NCBI GenBank assembly: GCA_036824005.1
Contig: DAITBA010000019.1
Location: 8,167 to 72,166 of the forward strand
Origin: DAITBA01 sp036824005
GTDB taxonomy: Bacteria; Pseudomonadota; Gammaproteobacteria; Burkholderiales; Rhodocyclaceae
Direction: 5' to 3'
DNA: 64,000 bases
Part shown: piece after piece, positions 7,080-16,763 of the stretch
Position numbering within the stretch: the stretch's first letter is position 1
Layout of the letters: each line of letters opens with the position of its first letter
Translations under genes and position numbers: made by a program
Notes under the pieces: model-generated
Databases searched by the model: none
Told to the model about the DNA's origin: nothing
The model's input: only the letters and a program-made list of their open reading frames with translations

Positions 7080-10000
7080 CTATTGGGGGTGGTGCGCGGC
7101 ACGGCGGACTTCGATGAGGGAGTAAACCGCCGGCACGACGACCAGCGTGAGGAGCGTGGACGAGATCATGCCGCCGATGACGGCGATCGACAACGGCTGG
7201 TTCGTTTCGGCGCCGGCGCCGAAACCGAGCGCGGCCGGGGTCAGCGCGAGAATGATGGTGGCCGAGGTCATGAGCACGGGACGCATGCGGATCGGGCAGG
7301 CGTCGCGCAGGGCAGCGTCCACCTCCATACCCGCGGCGCGGCGCTGATTGGTGAGGTCCACCAACAGGATGGAGTTCTTCGCCACGAGGCCGATGAGCAG
7401 AACCAATCCGATCATGGAATAGATGTTTAACGTCTGGTTGAACAGCCACAGGGCTAGCAGTCCGCCGACGATGGCGAGCGGCTGCGCCAGCATGATGATG
7501 AGTGGCTGAAGGAAGGAGTTGAACTGGCTCGCCAGCACCATGTAGAGCAGGATCAGCGCCAGGCCAAAGGCGAACGCCATATACTTTACTGTCTTGCCGA
7601 ACTCCTCGGCTTGGCCGATGAACTTGATCTGATAGCCGATGGGCAGCAGTGCACCGGCTTGCGCGCGCACCGTATTCACTGCGTCGCCCAGCGGCATGGT
7701 CGGCGAGGCGAAGAACGTGGCCGAATACTGCAGGTCAAACCGGCCGATCACGGCCGGCCCGAGCGTCTCCCGGAAGCGGGATACGGAATCGAGCCGCACC
7801 AACTGGCCGTTCTTGGCACGCAGGAAGATCTTCGACAGATCCGATGGCTGGCGGAATGTGCCGTCCTTGGCCTTTACCCGGATGTCGTAACGCTGGCCGT
7901 CGCCTGGCTCGTCGTTGAACTTGGCAATGTCGACACCGCCGGTGAGCATGTTTATTGCCAGGGCGACGTCGGAGGACGTTAGACCCGCGGCGGCGATGCG
8001 CGTGCGATCGGGCTGAAAAACGAGTTGCGGCAGGTCAAGCTGCAGGTCCGTGTCCACGCGACCGATGCCGTCGGTGGCGGACAGCCGCTGCTGCAGTTCG
8101 CGGCTGAGGCGCCCGACTTCCTGCATGTTCTCGCCCACGAGCACAAACTGCAGCGGCTCGCCGCGTTGTCCTTGCACGAGCGGGTAGGGCGCAGCGAACA
8201 CACGGGCTCCCGGGATGAGTGCCAGTTCCTGGCGCAGTTTTGCCAGCACCACCTGCTGCGAGAGTGCGCGCTCCGCGCGCGGGGCCATGCGCACGACAAC
8301 CGTTCCCTGATTAACCTGTCCTGCGCTGCCCAGGCCGATCAACGCGAACTCGGTGCGGATCTCGGTGTGCTGGTTGAGAATGTCCTCGACCATGCGCAGG
8401 CGGGTGTCGGTATAGTCGATGCTGGAACCCAGCGGCGTGCGCAAATAGACCAGGAAGCGGCCCTCATCCTGATCCGGCGCGAACGTTTTGCCGATGTTGT
8501 CGAAGAACCACACGCTGGAAGCCACGACGGCGAGCGTCAGCGCCACGACCTGCCAACGCCGGTGCAGTGCCCAGTCGAGCAGCGCGCGATAGGTCCGATC
8601 GAGCCAAGCAAAGAAGCGGTCGAAGGCACGATAGATCGGACCATGTTGTCGCGATACCTGAAGGTAGCGTGAGCAGAGCATCGGTGTCAGCGTCAGGGAA
8701 ACAAACAGCGACACCAACACTCCGAAAGTGACGACGACAGCGAAGGAGCGGAAGAACTGGCCGATGATGCCTGATATGAAGATCACCGGCGCAAAGATCG
8801 ATACCAGCGCCAGCGTCGCGGCGATGACCGCAAACACCACCTCGTTCGAACCATTGACTGCCGCGGCGATCGGATCCGGGGTGATCTCCTCGCGATGGCG
8901 GAAAATGTTTTCGAGCACAACGATGGCGTCGTCCACGACCACACCGATGAGTAGCAGCAGCGCCAACATGGTTAGCGAATTGAGGGTGAAGCCGAAGAAG
9001 TAGATGACAGCGATCGCGCCCATCAAGGACACGGGGATAGCCAGGGAGATGATCAGGGTCGAGCGTAGCGAGCGCAAGAACACCCAGACGACAAGCGCCG
9101 CCAGCAGCGTGCCCTCGATTAGGTGCTCCTTGAGGGAATCGACGATCTCCAGGATGAACAGTGCATCGTTGGATACGTACGATATCGTCATTCCTGGTGG
9201 AAGCTGGGGCCGGATCTCGCTGTCGACGCGCTCCTTAATCTTGTCGACAATGGCGACGGTGTTGGTATTGGCGACCTTGACCATGCCCAGGCCGATGGTG
9301 GTCTTGCCGTTGAAGCGGGCGAGTTGGCGGTAGTCGGTCAGGCCGTCCTCCAGTTCGGCGATGTCCCTGAGCCGGATAGCGGCACCGTCGCGGTAACCGA
9401 TGATCAGTTGCGCCAGATCGTCGAGCCGGTGGAATTCCAGATCGAGCTTCACCAGGTTCTCCGTGGTCCGGCCGACGACAAAGCCGCCGGCAAGCTGAAC
9501 GTGTTCCTTGCTGAATGCTTCGCTGACGTTCTGGGCCGTGACGCCGAAGGCTGCCATGCGATCGACGAGTAGGTTGACGCGAATGGTGCGATCGCGGCGC
9601 CCGCCGAGCCGAACTTCGCCGACGCCGTCTATGGTTTCCAGCTTCTTCTTGACCACGTTGGCGGCATATTGGTTTAGCTGCTGCTGGGTGCGGTCGCCCT
9701 GCAAGGCGAGCCACATGATTGGCTGGGCGTTGGTCTCGACCTTGGCCACGACGGGCGGGTCGGCGTCGTCCGGCAGGCGGCGCAGCACCTGGTTAACCTT
9801 TGCCTGCACTTCGTTGAAGGCGATATCGATCCGCTTTTCCAGCGCGAAAGTGATGTTGATCACCGAGACACCAGGCGAGGAGGTGGACTGGATGTGCTCG
9901 ATGCCAGGAACGCCGTTCACCGAGGTCTCGATGACGTTGGTGATGCTGGCGTCGACGATGTCCGGGTTTGCGCCCTTGAGCGTGGTCGAGACTGAGATAA

Positions 10001-10130
10001 CGGGAAACTCGATGTACGGATACCTATCCATGCCGATGCGCTGGTAGCTGATGATGCCGAAGAGCACCAGCACGGCACTGAGCATCCAGGCCAGGACGTG
10101 ACGCTTGATGGAGAGTTCGGGCAGGGTCAT
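7080..10130 (-). CDS. RND efflux transporter, HAE1-like inner-membrane subunit
   Basis: Encodes 1016 residues, normal for AcrB/MdtB-type pumps. The first helix (VLAWMLSAVLVLFGIISY) is followed by the porter domain with RYPYIEFPVISV and a second half after about residue 500, giving the usual twelve helices in two repeats. LLLIGVVVDDAIVVLENIFRH carries the paired aspartates of the proton relay. It exports toxic compounds using the proton gradient together with the lipoprotein adaptor encoded 44 bases upstream. No outer-membrane TolC partner gene lies in the window. Confidence 0.93.
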   Translation of the reverse strand: MTLPELSIKRHVLAWMLSAVLVLFGIISYQRIGMDRYPYIEFPVISVSTTLKGANPDIVDASITNVIETSVNGVPGIEHIQSTSSPGVSVINITFALEKRIDIAFNEVQAKVNQVLRRLPDDADPPVVAKVETNAQPIMWLALQGDRTQQQLNQYAANVVKKKLETIDGVGEVRLGGRRDRTIRVNLLVDRMAAFGVTAQNVSEAFSKEHVQLAGGFVVGRTTENLVKLDLEFHRLDDLAQLIIGYRDGAAIRLRDIAELEDGLTDYRQLARFNGKTTIGLGMVKVANTNTVAIVDKIKERVDSEIRPQLPPGMTISYVSNDALFILEIVDSLKEHLIEGTLLAALVVWVFLRSLRSTLIISLAIPVSLMGAIAVIYFFGFTLNSLTMLALLLLIGVVVDDAIVVLENIFRHREEITPDPIAAAVNGSNEVVFAVIAATLALVSIFAPVIFISGIIGQFFRSFAVVVTFGVLVSLFVSLTLTPMLCSRYLQVSRQHGPIYRAFDRFFAWLDRTYRALLDWALHRRWQVVALTLAVVASSVWFFDNIGKTFAPDQDEGRFLVYLRTPLGSSIDYTDTRLRMVEDILNQHTEIRTEFALIGLGSAGQVNQGTVVVRMAPRAERALSQQVVLAKLRQELALIPGARVFAAPYPLVQGQRGEPLQFVLVGENMQEVGRLSRELQQRLSATDGIGRVDTDLQLDLPQLVFQPDRTRIAAAGLTSSDVALAINMLTGGVDIAKFNDEPGDGQRYDIRVKAKDGTFRQPSDLSKIFLRAKNGQLVRLDSVSRFRETLGPAVIGRFDLQYSATFFASPTMPLGDAVNTVRAQAGALLPIGYQIKFIGQAEEFGKTVKYMAFAFGLALILLYMVLASQFNSFLQPLIIMLAQPLAIVGGLLALWLFNQTLNIYSMIGLVLLIGLVAKNSILLVDLTNQRRAAGMEVDAALRDACPIRMRPVLMTSATIILALTPAALGFGAGAETNQPLSIAVIGGMISSTLLTLVVVPAVYSLIEVRRAAHHPQ

Positions 10131-10174
10131 GGCAGCTCGGGCACCGTCCGCTCACGTATGAGCGGCCCCATCGT

Positions 10175-11350
10175 CTAGCCTTGCGGTCGGGGTGGCGTCG
10201 CCGCGGGTGCCGCCTTGCCGCGATCCTGGACACTCACCGCCGCACCGTGGGTGAGAAAGCCTGCCCCGTCCAGGGCCACGGTTTCACCGTCCGTGAGGCC
10301 GTTCAGGATCTCGATCATGCCGGCCTGCTTGGCACCGGTCTCGACCACCCTTTGTTGTGCCTTGCCGTCGACGACCACATAGGCAACCTTGCCTGCCGGC
10401 CGCAAGACGACGCTTTGTTCGGGCACGACGATGACATTCTGCTTGCGCTCGACGACGACGGAGCCGTTGATCGTTCCGCCGCTAAGCAGACTTTGCGTGT
10501 TGTCGAAGCGTGCGATGACGTCCAGCGCACGGCTGGTTTCCGTTACGCTCGGCCGGATGTCGTCGATTTCGCCCTCGACGACCTTTCCCGGCGCCTGCGG
10601 TGAAGTGATGCGCACCGGCAGGCCGCGGCGCATCTTCACCGCGGCCGTCTCCGGAAAGGGAAGGTGGGCGCGCAGGCGCTTGTTGGATACAAGCTTGAAC
10701 AGCGGGTCGCCGACTTTTACGTAGTCGCCAGGCGCGACGATCTGCGTTTCGATTTCGCCGTCTACGGGGGCGAGGACGCGGGTCTTGCCGAGATTGCTTT
10801 GGCCCGCGTCGGCACGCGCACGCGCCGCCGCAAGCTGGGCGCGCAAGGCATTGCGTTGCGCAATCGCATCATCCAGGGCGTTCTGCGAGATGAAGCCGCG
10901 GCCGACCAGGTTCTGCTGGCGGCCGACGAGCCTCTCCTGCTGGGCGAGGAGCGACTCGAGACGCTGGATCTCCGCGACATCCGAGCGCGTTTGGATGGTG
11001 AAGTCGGCATCGTCGAGCAGGCAGATCAACTGCCCCTTCTTCACCTTGTCGCCCGGACGAGCCAGTACCTTGACGACGCGCCCGGCGACTTCCGCGCCGA
11101 TCTTCGGGTCGATGACCGCCTCGAGGGTGCCGAGCGTGTCTTCGGTGACGTCCAGCGTCACGGTCCTGGCTTGGATGACGGTGATCAGCGTCGCCGGTGG
11201 CCCCGACGACTTCTTCTCTTCTGCCTTTGGCGCGCAGCCGACGAGCGTGCCCATGACGACCAGACTCATAACCACGGACGAGATCAGCGGCCTCGCCCCG
11301 CACGCCTGCATACAAAGCGCTGCCGGCGCTTCGCTCTGCGTTGTGCTCAT
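10175..11350 (-). CDS. RND periplasmic adaptor (membrane fusion) lipoprotein
   Basis: Encodes 391 residues from ATG 11350, which overlaps the lysA stop (ATGA). The signal ends in a lipobox (VMGTLVGC), so the protein is a periplasmic lipoprotein. It contains a biotinyl-lipoyl motif (GRVVKVLARPGDKVKKGQ), an alpha-hairpin (about 130-180), VLAPVDGEIETQIVAPGDYV, and beta-barrel and membrane-proximal domains (ERKQNVIVVPEQSV). It links the RND pump to an outer-membrane channel. An in-frame extension to 11569 runs antisense-free through lysA in another frame and lacks a signal. Confidence 0.9.
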   Translation of the reverse strand: MSTTQSEAPAALCMQACGARPLISSVVMSLVVMGTLVGCAPKAEEKKSSGPPATLITVIQARTVTLDVTEDTLGTLEAVIDPKIGAEVAGRVVKVLARPGDKVKKGQLICLLDDADFTIQTRSDVAEIQRLESLLAQQERLVGRQQNLVGRGFISQNALDDAIAQRNALRAQLAAARARADAGQSNLGKTRVLAPVDGEIETQIVAPGDYVKVGDPLFKLVSNKRLRAHLPFPETAAVKMRRGLPVRITSPQAPGKVVEGEIDDIRPSVTETSRALDVIARFDNTQSLLSGGTINGSVVVERKQNVIVVPEQSVVLRPAGKVAYVVVDGKAQQRVVETGAKQAGMIEILNGLTDGETVALDGAGFLTHGAAVSVQDRGKAAPAATPPRPQG

Positions 11351-12591
11351 GGCAGTAGCGATTCGCAGGCGTAGAGTTCTTCCACTGTCTCGCGCCGGCG
11401 CACGAGATGGATTGCCGCGCCGTCGACGACGACCTCCGCCGCCCGGGGCCGCGAGTTGTAGTTGGAACTCATGGTCATGCCGTAGGCGCCGGCACTCAAC
11501 ACCGCCAACAAGTCGTTCTCCGTTACCGACAATGCGCGCGCCTGGCCGAGAAAGTCGCCGCTTTCGCACACCGGTCCGACAACGTCATAAACCTCCGAGG
11601 CAGTCGCGCGCGGCGTGACCGGCACGATGTCGTGCCAGGCGTCGTAGAGGGCCGGGCGCATCAGGTCGTTCATGGCGGCGTCGACGATCGCGAAGTTCTT
11701 TTCCTGCCCATGCTTGAGATACTCGATTCGCGTGAGCAGCACTCCGGCATTGCCGATCAGGGATCGACCCGGCTCGACGAGTATGCGCTCGCAACGCGAA
11801 CCGAGCCGCGCGAGAATGGGCGCGAAGTACTGTTCGATGCTGGGCGGCATTTCGTCGCGGTAACGAATACCGAGTCCGCCGCCGATGTCCAGGTGGCGCA
11901 AGCGGATGCTCGCGGCATCCAGTTCTTGCGCAAGTTCGACGATCCTGTCGGCGGCCTCGACGATAGGACCGGATTCGAGCAATTGCGAACCGATGTGGCA
12001 GGCTATGCCGATCAATTCCAGATGCGGCAGGCCGGCGGCGCGACGGTAAAGCGACAGCGCCTCGTCGATGGCGACGCCGAACTTGTTGCCGCGCAGGCCG
12101 GTCGATATGTAGGGATGGGTCTTCGGGTCGACATCCGGATTGACGCGCAATGCGACGGGCGCGCGTTTGCCGCATTCGCCGGCGACGCGGTTGAGGCGAT
12201 CCAACTCGGCGCTGGATTCGACGTTGAAGCAGTAGATGCCCGCGTCGAGCGCGCGCCGCATGTCATCTGCCGACTTGCCGACGCCAGAGAACACGACCTT
12301 GCCGGCATCACCGCCCGCAGCCAGCACGCGCGCCAGTTCGCCTGCGGAGACGATATCGAAACCGGCACCCAGGCGCGCCAGGAGATTGAGTATAGCGAGG
12401 TTCGAATTTGCCTTGACGGCGTAGCAGATCAGCGCATCCCGGCTTGCCAGCGCTTGCTTGAAAGCCGCGAACGCCTGCTGCAGCGCCGCGCGGGAATAGA
12501 CGAAGCACGGCGTACCGTGCCGGCGGGCGATTTCTTCGAGCGGCACTGACTCGATGTGCAACGTACCGTTGCGCAACGCAAGCGCGCTCAT
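11347..12591 (-). CDS. lysA: Diaminopimelate decarboxylase
   Basis: Encodes 414 residues. It converts meso-diaminopimelate to lysine, the last step of the lysine pathway. The PLP lysine is in CYAVKANSNLAIL (Lys60). Further motifs are HIGSQLLE, the glycine-rich phosphate site HLDIGGGLGIRY, EPGRSLIGNAGVL and the C-terminal CESGDFLG with GAYGMTMSSNYNSRPRAAEV. The start overlaps the lptM stop (ATGA, 12588-12591) and its stop overlaps the efflux adaptor start. Confidence 0.95.
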   Translation of the reverse strand: MSALALRNGTLHIESVPLEEIARRHGTPCFVYSRAALQQAFAAFKQALASRDALICYAVKANSNLAILNLLARLGAGFDIVSAGELARVLAAGGDAGKVVFSGVGKSADDMRRALDAGIYCFNVESSAELDRLNRVAGECGKRAPVALRVNPDVDPKTHPYISTGLRGNKFGVAIDEALSLYRRAAGLPHLELIGIACHIGSQLLESGPIVEAADRIVELAQELDAASIRLRHLDIGGGLGIRYRDEMPPSIEQYFAPILARLGSRCERILVEPGRSLIGNAGVLLTRIEYLKHGQEKNFAIVDAAMNDLMRPALYDAWHDIVPVTPRATASEVYDVVGPVCESGDFLGQARALSVTENDLLAVLSAGAYGMTMSSNYNSRPRAAEVVVDGAAIHLVRRRETVEELYACESLLP

Positions 12592-12758
12592 TGTGCGGGC
12601 CTGGCACGCTCGGCTTTGCTATCATCGGCCGTCGGTGCGGGCGTCGCGGCGGTTGCCGGCTTGGTGGCCGAGGCCGGTGGCGGCAGGTAAAGTGGGCCCT
12701 TCGTGCCGCAGCCCGACAGCAGTACGGCGAGGCCGATGGCAAGGCAGAGGCGTTGCAT
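12588..12758 (-). CDS. lptM: LPS-assembly lipoprotein LptM (YifL family)
   Basis: A 56-residue gene. The signal MQRLCLAIGLAVLLSGC ends in lipobox Cys17 and is followed directly by GTKGPLYLPPP, the hallmark of the family, then an Ala/Pro/Thr tail. LptM helps LptD fold in the outer membrane. The lptM-lysA pair, divergent from cyaY, is a standard proteobacterial arrangement. Confidence 0.88.
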   Translation of the reverse strand: MQRLCLAIGLAVLLSGCGTKGPLYLPPPASATKPATAATPAPTADDSKAERARPAQ

Positions 12759-12791
12759 GTTTCCGTTGGAAAAATTTAGAGATTAGCAGAA

Positions 12792-13118
12792 ATGATGGAT
12801 GAAGCGCGGTTTAACGCTCTGGCCGAGGCGACCATGGCCAAGCTCGAGTCGGCGCTCGAATCCTGCGCCGACGGGTTCGACTACGAAGTTCAGCCGGGCG
12901 GTGTACTTGAGCTCGAATTCGACGATGGCAGCAAGATCATCGTCAATCGCCACAGCGCCGCGCGCGAAATTTGGGTGGCGTCGAAGGCGGGTGGATTTCA
13001 CTTCCGGTATGAAGACGGACGCTGGGTCGGTACCCGCGACGGGGTCGAGTTGTTCGAGGCGCTTAGCCGCCTGATCGGCGCCCAGGCGGGGGGCGCGGTG
13101 CGCTTGTCGGAGTCCTAA
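12792..13118 (+). CDS. cyaY: Frataxin-like iron-sulfur assembly protein CyaY
   Basis: Encodes 108 residues, normal for bacterial frataxins. Motifs include DEARFNALAEATM, the acidic first helix, VLELEFDDGSKIIVN (beta core), and HSAAREIWVASKAGGFHFRYEDGRW, matching the conserved QxxxxxIWLA...GxHF region of the family. It modulates IscS activity and iron supply for Fe-S cluster synthesis. It is divergent from lptM with only 33 bases between starts and its stop overlaps the PBP1a stop by four bases (convergent). Confidence 0.93.
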   Translation: MMDEARFNALAEATMAKLESALESCADGFDYEVQPGGVLELEFDDGSKIIVNRHSAAREIWVASKAGGFHFRYEDGRWVGTRDGVELFEALSRLIGAQAGGAVRLSES

Positions 13119-15523
13119 GCAGGGGCGCTCGCCGGGGTCGGTGCGCCGCGCTGCTCGAAGTGCGGCGGCAGGTCTCTTTCCCTCGGCGGTGCCGGTGGCG
13201 GTGCCGATACCGGCGGCACGGCAGGGGCTGCTGGCGTCACGGGTGCGACCGGCGCGTGGATTTCCGTGTTCTCCGGCGCTACCGGCGGTGGCGGCGGCAC
13301 ATGTTCCTGGTAGATGAGTTCAGATCTGCCCTCGTCCTGGGTCGTGATGGCCACCAGTCCGGGCGGCGCATCCATGTAGGTTTCGGCAACGCCCTTCAGC
13401 GCCTTTTCCATGTAACCGATCCAGATGGGCAGGGCGGCGAATCCGCCGGTTTCCTTGTCGCCGAGCTTCCTCGGCTGGTCGAATCCGACCCAGGCAATGC
13501 CGACGACGGATGGCTGGTAGCCGCAGAACCAGGCGTCGACGAAATCGTTGGTTGTGCCGGTCTTACCCGACAGGTCACCGCGTTTGAGCGACAGCGCCCG
13601 GGTAGCCGTGCCGCGCTTGACGACGTCACGCATCATACTGTCCATGAGAAAGGCATTGCGCGGATCAATCACCCGGGGCGCATCGCTGCCGGCCGAGATA
13701 GGCGCCATGCGCGCGATGACGTTGTCCTTTTCGTCGCGGATCTCGCGCACGATGTGCGGCTCGATCCGATAGCCGCCGTTGGCAAAGACCGCGTACGCAG
13801 AGAGCATCTGCCATGGCGTTACCGAGCCGGCGCCGAGCGCCATAGTGAGGTAGGGGGGGTGTTTCTCCGCCTCGAACCCGAAGCGGGTGACATAGTCCTG
13901 GGCGTAGCGCGGCGTGATCGATTGCAGCAGGCGTATCGACACCATGTTCTTCGACTTTGCCAGCGCCTGTCGTAGCGGCATGAATCCTTCATATTTGCCG
14001 TCGTAGTTCTTTGGCTCCCACGCCTGGCTACCGGTTTCCGCCGCCGATACGACTATGGGGGCATCTTCGAAAACGCTCGCCGGTGAGTAACCTCGTTCAA
14101 GGGCGGCAGAGTAAATGAAGGGCTTGAAGCTCGACCCAGGCTGGCGCCATGCCTGGGTCACATGGTTGAATTTGTTGCGGGTGAAATCGAAACCACCGAC
14201 CAGCGCCTGTATCGCACCGTCTGCCGGGCTGGCCGCGACAAAAGCCGCTTCGACGTCTGGCATCTGGCTTATTTGCCAGCCGGTCTTTTCGTCCTTGATC
14301 ACATGGATGATGGCGCCTCGGCGAATGCGGCGATTGGACGGCGCCTTGTCATCGAGCATTCTCTGCGCGAACTTCAAGCCGTCGCCGGAAATCGTGATGA
14401 CCTCGCCACCACGGCGGTACGCACGTACCGATTTCGGGTTTGCGTCCAGGACCACGGCTGCGACCAACTCGTCGGAGTCCGGCACGTCCTGCAAGGCATC
14501 GTCAAGTTCTTCGTCTTGTTCGGATCTGACGTTGGTCATGTCAACGTAGGCTTCCGCCCCACGGTAGCCGTGGCGGCGATCGTAGTCAAGGACACCGCGG
14601 CGCAAGCTGGCGTACGCTGCTTGCTGTTGATCGCGGTTGATAGTGGTAATCACGCGCAGGCCACGGGAGTAGGCGTCCTCCTGGAACTGCTCGTAGGCGA
14701 TTTGTCTTGCCATCTCCGCAACAAAGTCCGCCTTTACGGTGAAATCATTGACATCGCGCCGAATCACCGTCTCCTGCTGCTGGGCTTGTGCCAGCTGGCG
14801 ATCGTCGATGAAGGTCAAATCGTGCATTCGGCGCAGGACATAGAGCTGACGTTGCCGCGCGCGCTTTGGATTTGACACCGGGTTGTAGCTCGAGGGCGCC
14901 TTTGGCAGTCCGGCGAGCATCGCCGCTTCGGCAACGCTAAGGTTTTGCAGCGGTTTGCCGTAATAGATCTGCGCCGCGGCGGCGAAACCATAAGCGCGCT
15001 GACCGAGATAGATCTGATTGACGTAAAGCTCGAGTATCTGGTCTTTTGTCAGGCTATTCTCGATTTTGAATGCCAGCAGGGCCTCATAGACTTTGCGGCT
15101 GAGGGTCTTCTCGCTGGACAGGAAAAAGTTGCGTGCCACCTGCATGGTGATGGTGCTGGCACCTTGCCGCTTGCCGCCGCTGACGAAGTTGGCGTATGCG
15201 GCACGCAGCACGCCGAGCGTGTCTACGCCGGAATGCTCGTAGAAGCGCTCATCCTCTGCGGCGAGGATCGCGTGCTTCATCACAGAGGGAACTTCGTCGA
15301 TGCGGACGAACGAGCGCCGTTGTTCGCCAAACTCGCCGATTAGATGTCCGTCACTGGTGTAGACTCGAAGGGGAATCTTCGGACGGTAATCGGTGATAAC
15401 TTCTAGTGAGGGAAGGTTGGGATACGCAAAGATTACCGCCAGCCCGGCGACGGCCGAGGCGACAAGAAATATGCCAATCAGTACGAGAAGCGGATAGACT
15501 ATCCAGCGCAGGGGGGCGGGCAA
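13115..15523 (-). CDS. mrcA: Penicillin-binding protein 1a
   Basis: Encodes 802 residues. It has a membrane anchor (8-33), a GT51 glycosyltransferase domain with catalytic Glu90 in AAEDERFYEHSGVD, and a transpeptidase domain with GSSFKPF (nucleophile SxxK), SKN (SxN) and SGKTGTTND (KTG). It polymerises and cross-links peptidoglycan. The C-terminus has a Pro/Ala-rich tail of about 60 residues. The start appears to be TTG at 15523; no ATG or GTG lies between it and the upstream in-frame stop. It is divergent from pilM, as usual in betaproteobacteria. Confidence 0.93.
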   Translation of the reverse strand: MPAPLRWIVYPLLVLIGIFLVASAVAGLAVIFAYPNLPSLEVITDYRPKIPLRVYTSDGHLIGEFGEQRRSFVRIDEVPSVMKHAILAAEDERFYEHSGVDTLGVLRAAYANFVSGGKRQGASTITMQVARNFFLSSEKTLSRKVYEALLAFKIENSLTKDQILELYVNQIYLGQRAYGFAAAAQIYYGKPLQNLSVAEAAMLAGLPKAPSSYNPVSNPKRARQRQLYVLRRMHDLTFIDDRQLAQAQQQETVIRRDVNDFTVKADFVAEMARQIAYEQFQEDAYSRGLRVITTINRDQQQAAYASLRRGVLDYDRRHGYRGAEAYVDMTNVRSEQDEELDDALQDVPDSDELVAAVVLDANPKSVRAYRRGGEVITISGDGLKFAQRMLDDKAPSNRRIRRGAIIHVIKDEKTGWQISQMPDVEAAFVAASPADGAIQALVGGFDFTRNKFNHVTQAWRQPGSSFKPFIYSAALERGYSPASVFEDAPIVVSAAETGSQAWEPKNYDGKYEGFMPLRQALAKSKNMVSIRLLQSITPRYAQDYVTRFGFEAEKHPPYLTMALGAGSVTPWQMLSAYAVFANGGYRIEPHIVREIRDEKDNVIARMAPISAGSDAPRVIDPRNAFLMDSMMRDVVKRGTATRALSLKRGDLSGKTGTTNDFVDAWFCGYQPSVVGIAWVGFDQPRKLGDKETGGFAALPIWIGYMEKALKGVAETYMDAPPGLVAITTQDEGRSELIYQEHVPPPPPVAPENTEIHAPVAPVTPAAPAVPPVSAPPPAPPRERDLPPHFEQRGAPTPASAPA

Positions 15524-15683
15524 AGAACAACTCGATGGCGGTTGGTTAATCGATAATTATATGTATAGTTGCGGAGAAAACCAACGTGCACAAATACCTT
15601 TACAGGCACCGTCAGTTATTGCTAGCATTTCATGTAATTTGTTCGTAGTCCGTCTAACATACGATAATTAAAAAGGATTTCCC
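15524..15683. promoter_or_regulatory. AT-rich divergent promoter region between mrcA and pilM
   Basis: This 160-base gap is clearly richer in A/T than its surroundings. One plus-strand candidate is TTGGTT (15542-15547), 16 bases, TATAGT (15564-15569). A second is TTGTTC (15639-15644), 18 bases, GATAAT (15663-15668), but it lies very close to the pilM start. The pilM ribosome site AAAAGGA is at 15671-15677. No promoter is certain. Confidence 0.35.
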
Positions 15684-16763
15684 TTGCCGCTCGATCTGTC
15701 AATATTCAATCCGAAAGCGCGGCCGCTTGTCGGTCTCGACGTGTCGTCATCGTCGGTGAAGATGGTGGAGCTGACTGATGCGGGCAAGGGGAGCTTCCGC
15801 ATCGAGCGCTACGCGATCGAGGCGCTGCCCCGGGACGCGGTCGTCGATGGCAACATCACAAATCTGGAAGCCGTTGCGGACGCGGTCAAGAAGGCTTGGA
15901 AACGGCTTGCGACAGCGACGAAGTTCGTTGCCATGGCGCTGCCGTCGGCAGCCGTGATCTCCAAGAAGATTATCGTGCCTGCCGGTCAACGTGAGCAGGA
16001 ACTGGAACTGCTGGTCGAGTCGGAAGCAAACCAGTACATCCCATTTGCGCTCGATGAGGTGAACCTTGACTTTCAGGTCCTCGGTCCAGCGCCGACGGGG
16101 CCCGACGAGGTGGAGGTTTTGATAGCGGCCTCTCGCAAGGAAAAGGTCGAGGATCGCGTCGCCGTGGCCGAGGCCGCGGGTTTGCGGCCGCTGGTGATGG
16201 ATGTCGAGTCCTACGCGGCGCAGTCGGCGTTCGAACTCGTCGAGCGTCAGCTTCCCGACGGAGGGCGGAACAAGATCATCGCGTTGGTAGATGTTGGCGC
16301 CAATGTCATGAATGTGACCGTGTTTCGCAATGATCAGCCGGTCTATGCGCGCGAACAGGCGTTCGGCGGCTACCAACTGACGCTCGAAATCATGCGCCAC
16401 TATGGCATGAGTGCCGAAGAGGCGGAAGTCGCCAAACGCAGCGGCAGTCTGCCGGAAAACTACGAAAGCGAGCTGCTGCGCCCGTTCATGGACAACCTGG
16501 CTCTGGAGATCTCCCGGGCGTTGCAGTTCTTCTTCACGTCGACGCAGTACAACCAAGTCGACCATATCGTACTGGCTGGTGGCTGCTCTGTGATTCCTCG
16601 TCTTGATGAGGTCGTTGCCGGGCGTACCCAGGTGAGCACGATCGTCGCCAATCCTTTTGCCGACATGGCTTTGTCCCAGCGCGTCAAACCGAAAAACCTC
16701 GCCGCAGATTCGCCTTCGTTATTGGTGGCGTGCGGCCTTGCCATGCGGAGGTTCGACCAATGA
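15684..16763 (+). CDS. pilM: Type IV pilus assembly protein PilM
   Basis: Encodes 359 residues from a TTG start; an AAAAGGA ribosome site stands 6 bases upstream. PilM is a cytoplasmic actin-like (FtsA-fold) ATP-binding protein that binds the N-terminal tail of PilN. The phosphate-1 motif is VGLDVSSSSVKMVEL; ALVDVGANVMNVTVF and VLAGGCSVIPRLDE are phosphate-2 and adenosine motifs. First gene of pilMNOPQ; its stop overlaps the pilN start (ATGA). Confidence 0.95.
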   Translation: MPLDLSIFNPKARPLVGLDVSSSSVKMVELTDAGKGSFRIERYAIEALPRDAVVDGNITNLEAVADAVKKAWKRLATATKFVAMALPSAAVISKKIIVPAGQREQELELLVESEANQYIPFALDEVNLDFQVLGPAPTGPDEVEVLIAASRKEKVEDRVAVAEAAGLRPLVMDVESYAAQSAFELVERQLPDGGRNKIIALVDVGANVMNVTVFRNDQPVYAREQAFGGYQLTLEIMRHYGMSAEEAEVAKRSGSLPENYESELLRPFMDNLALEISRALQFFFTSTQYNQVDHIVLAGGCSVIPRLDEVVAGRTQVSTIVANPFADMALSQRVKPKNLAADSPSLLVACGLAMRRFDQ

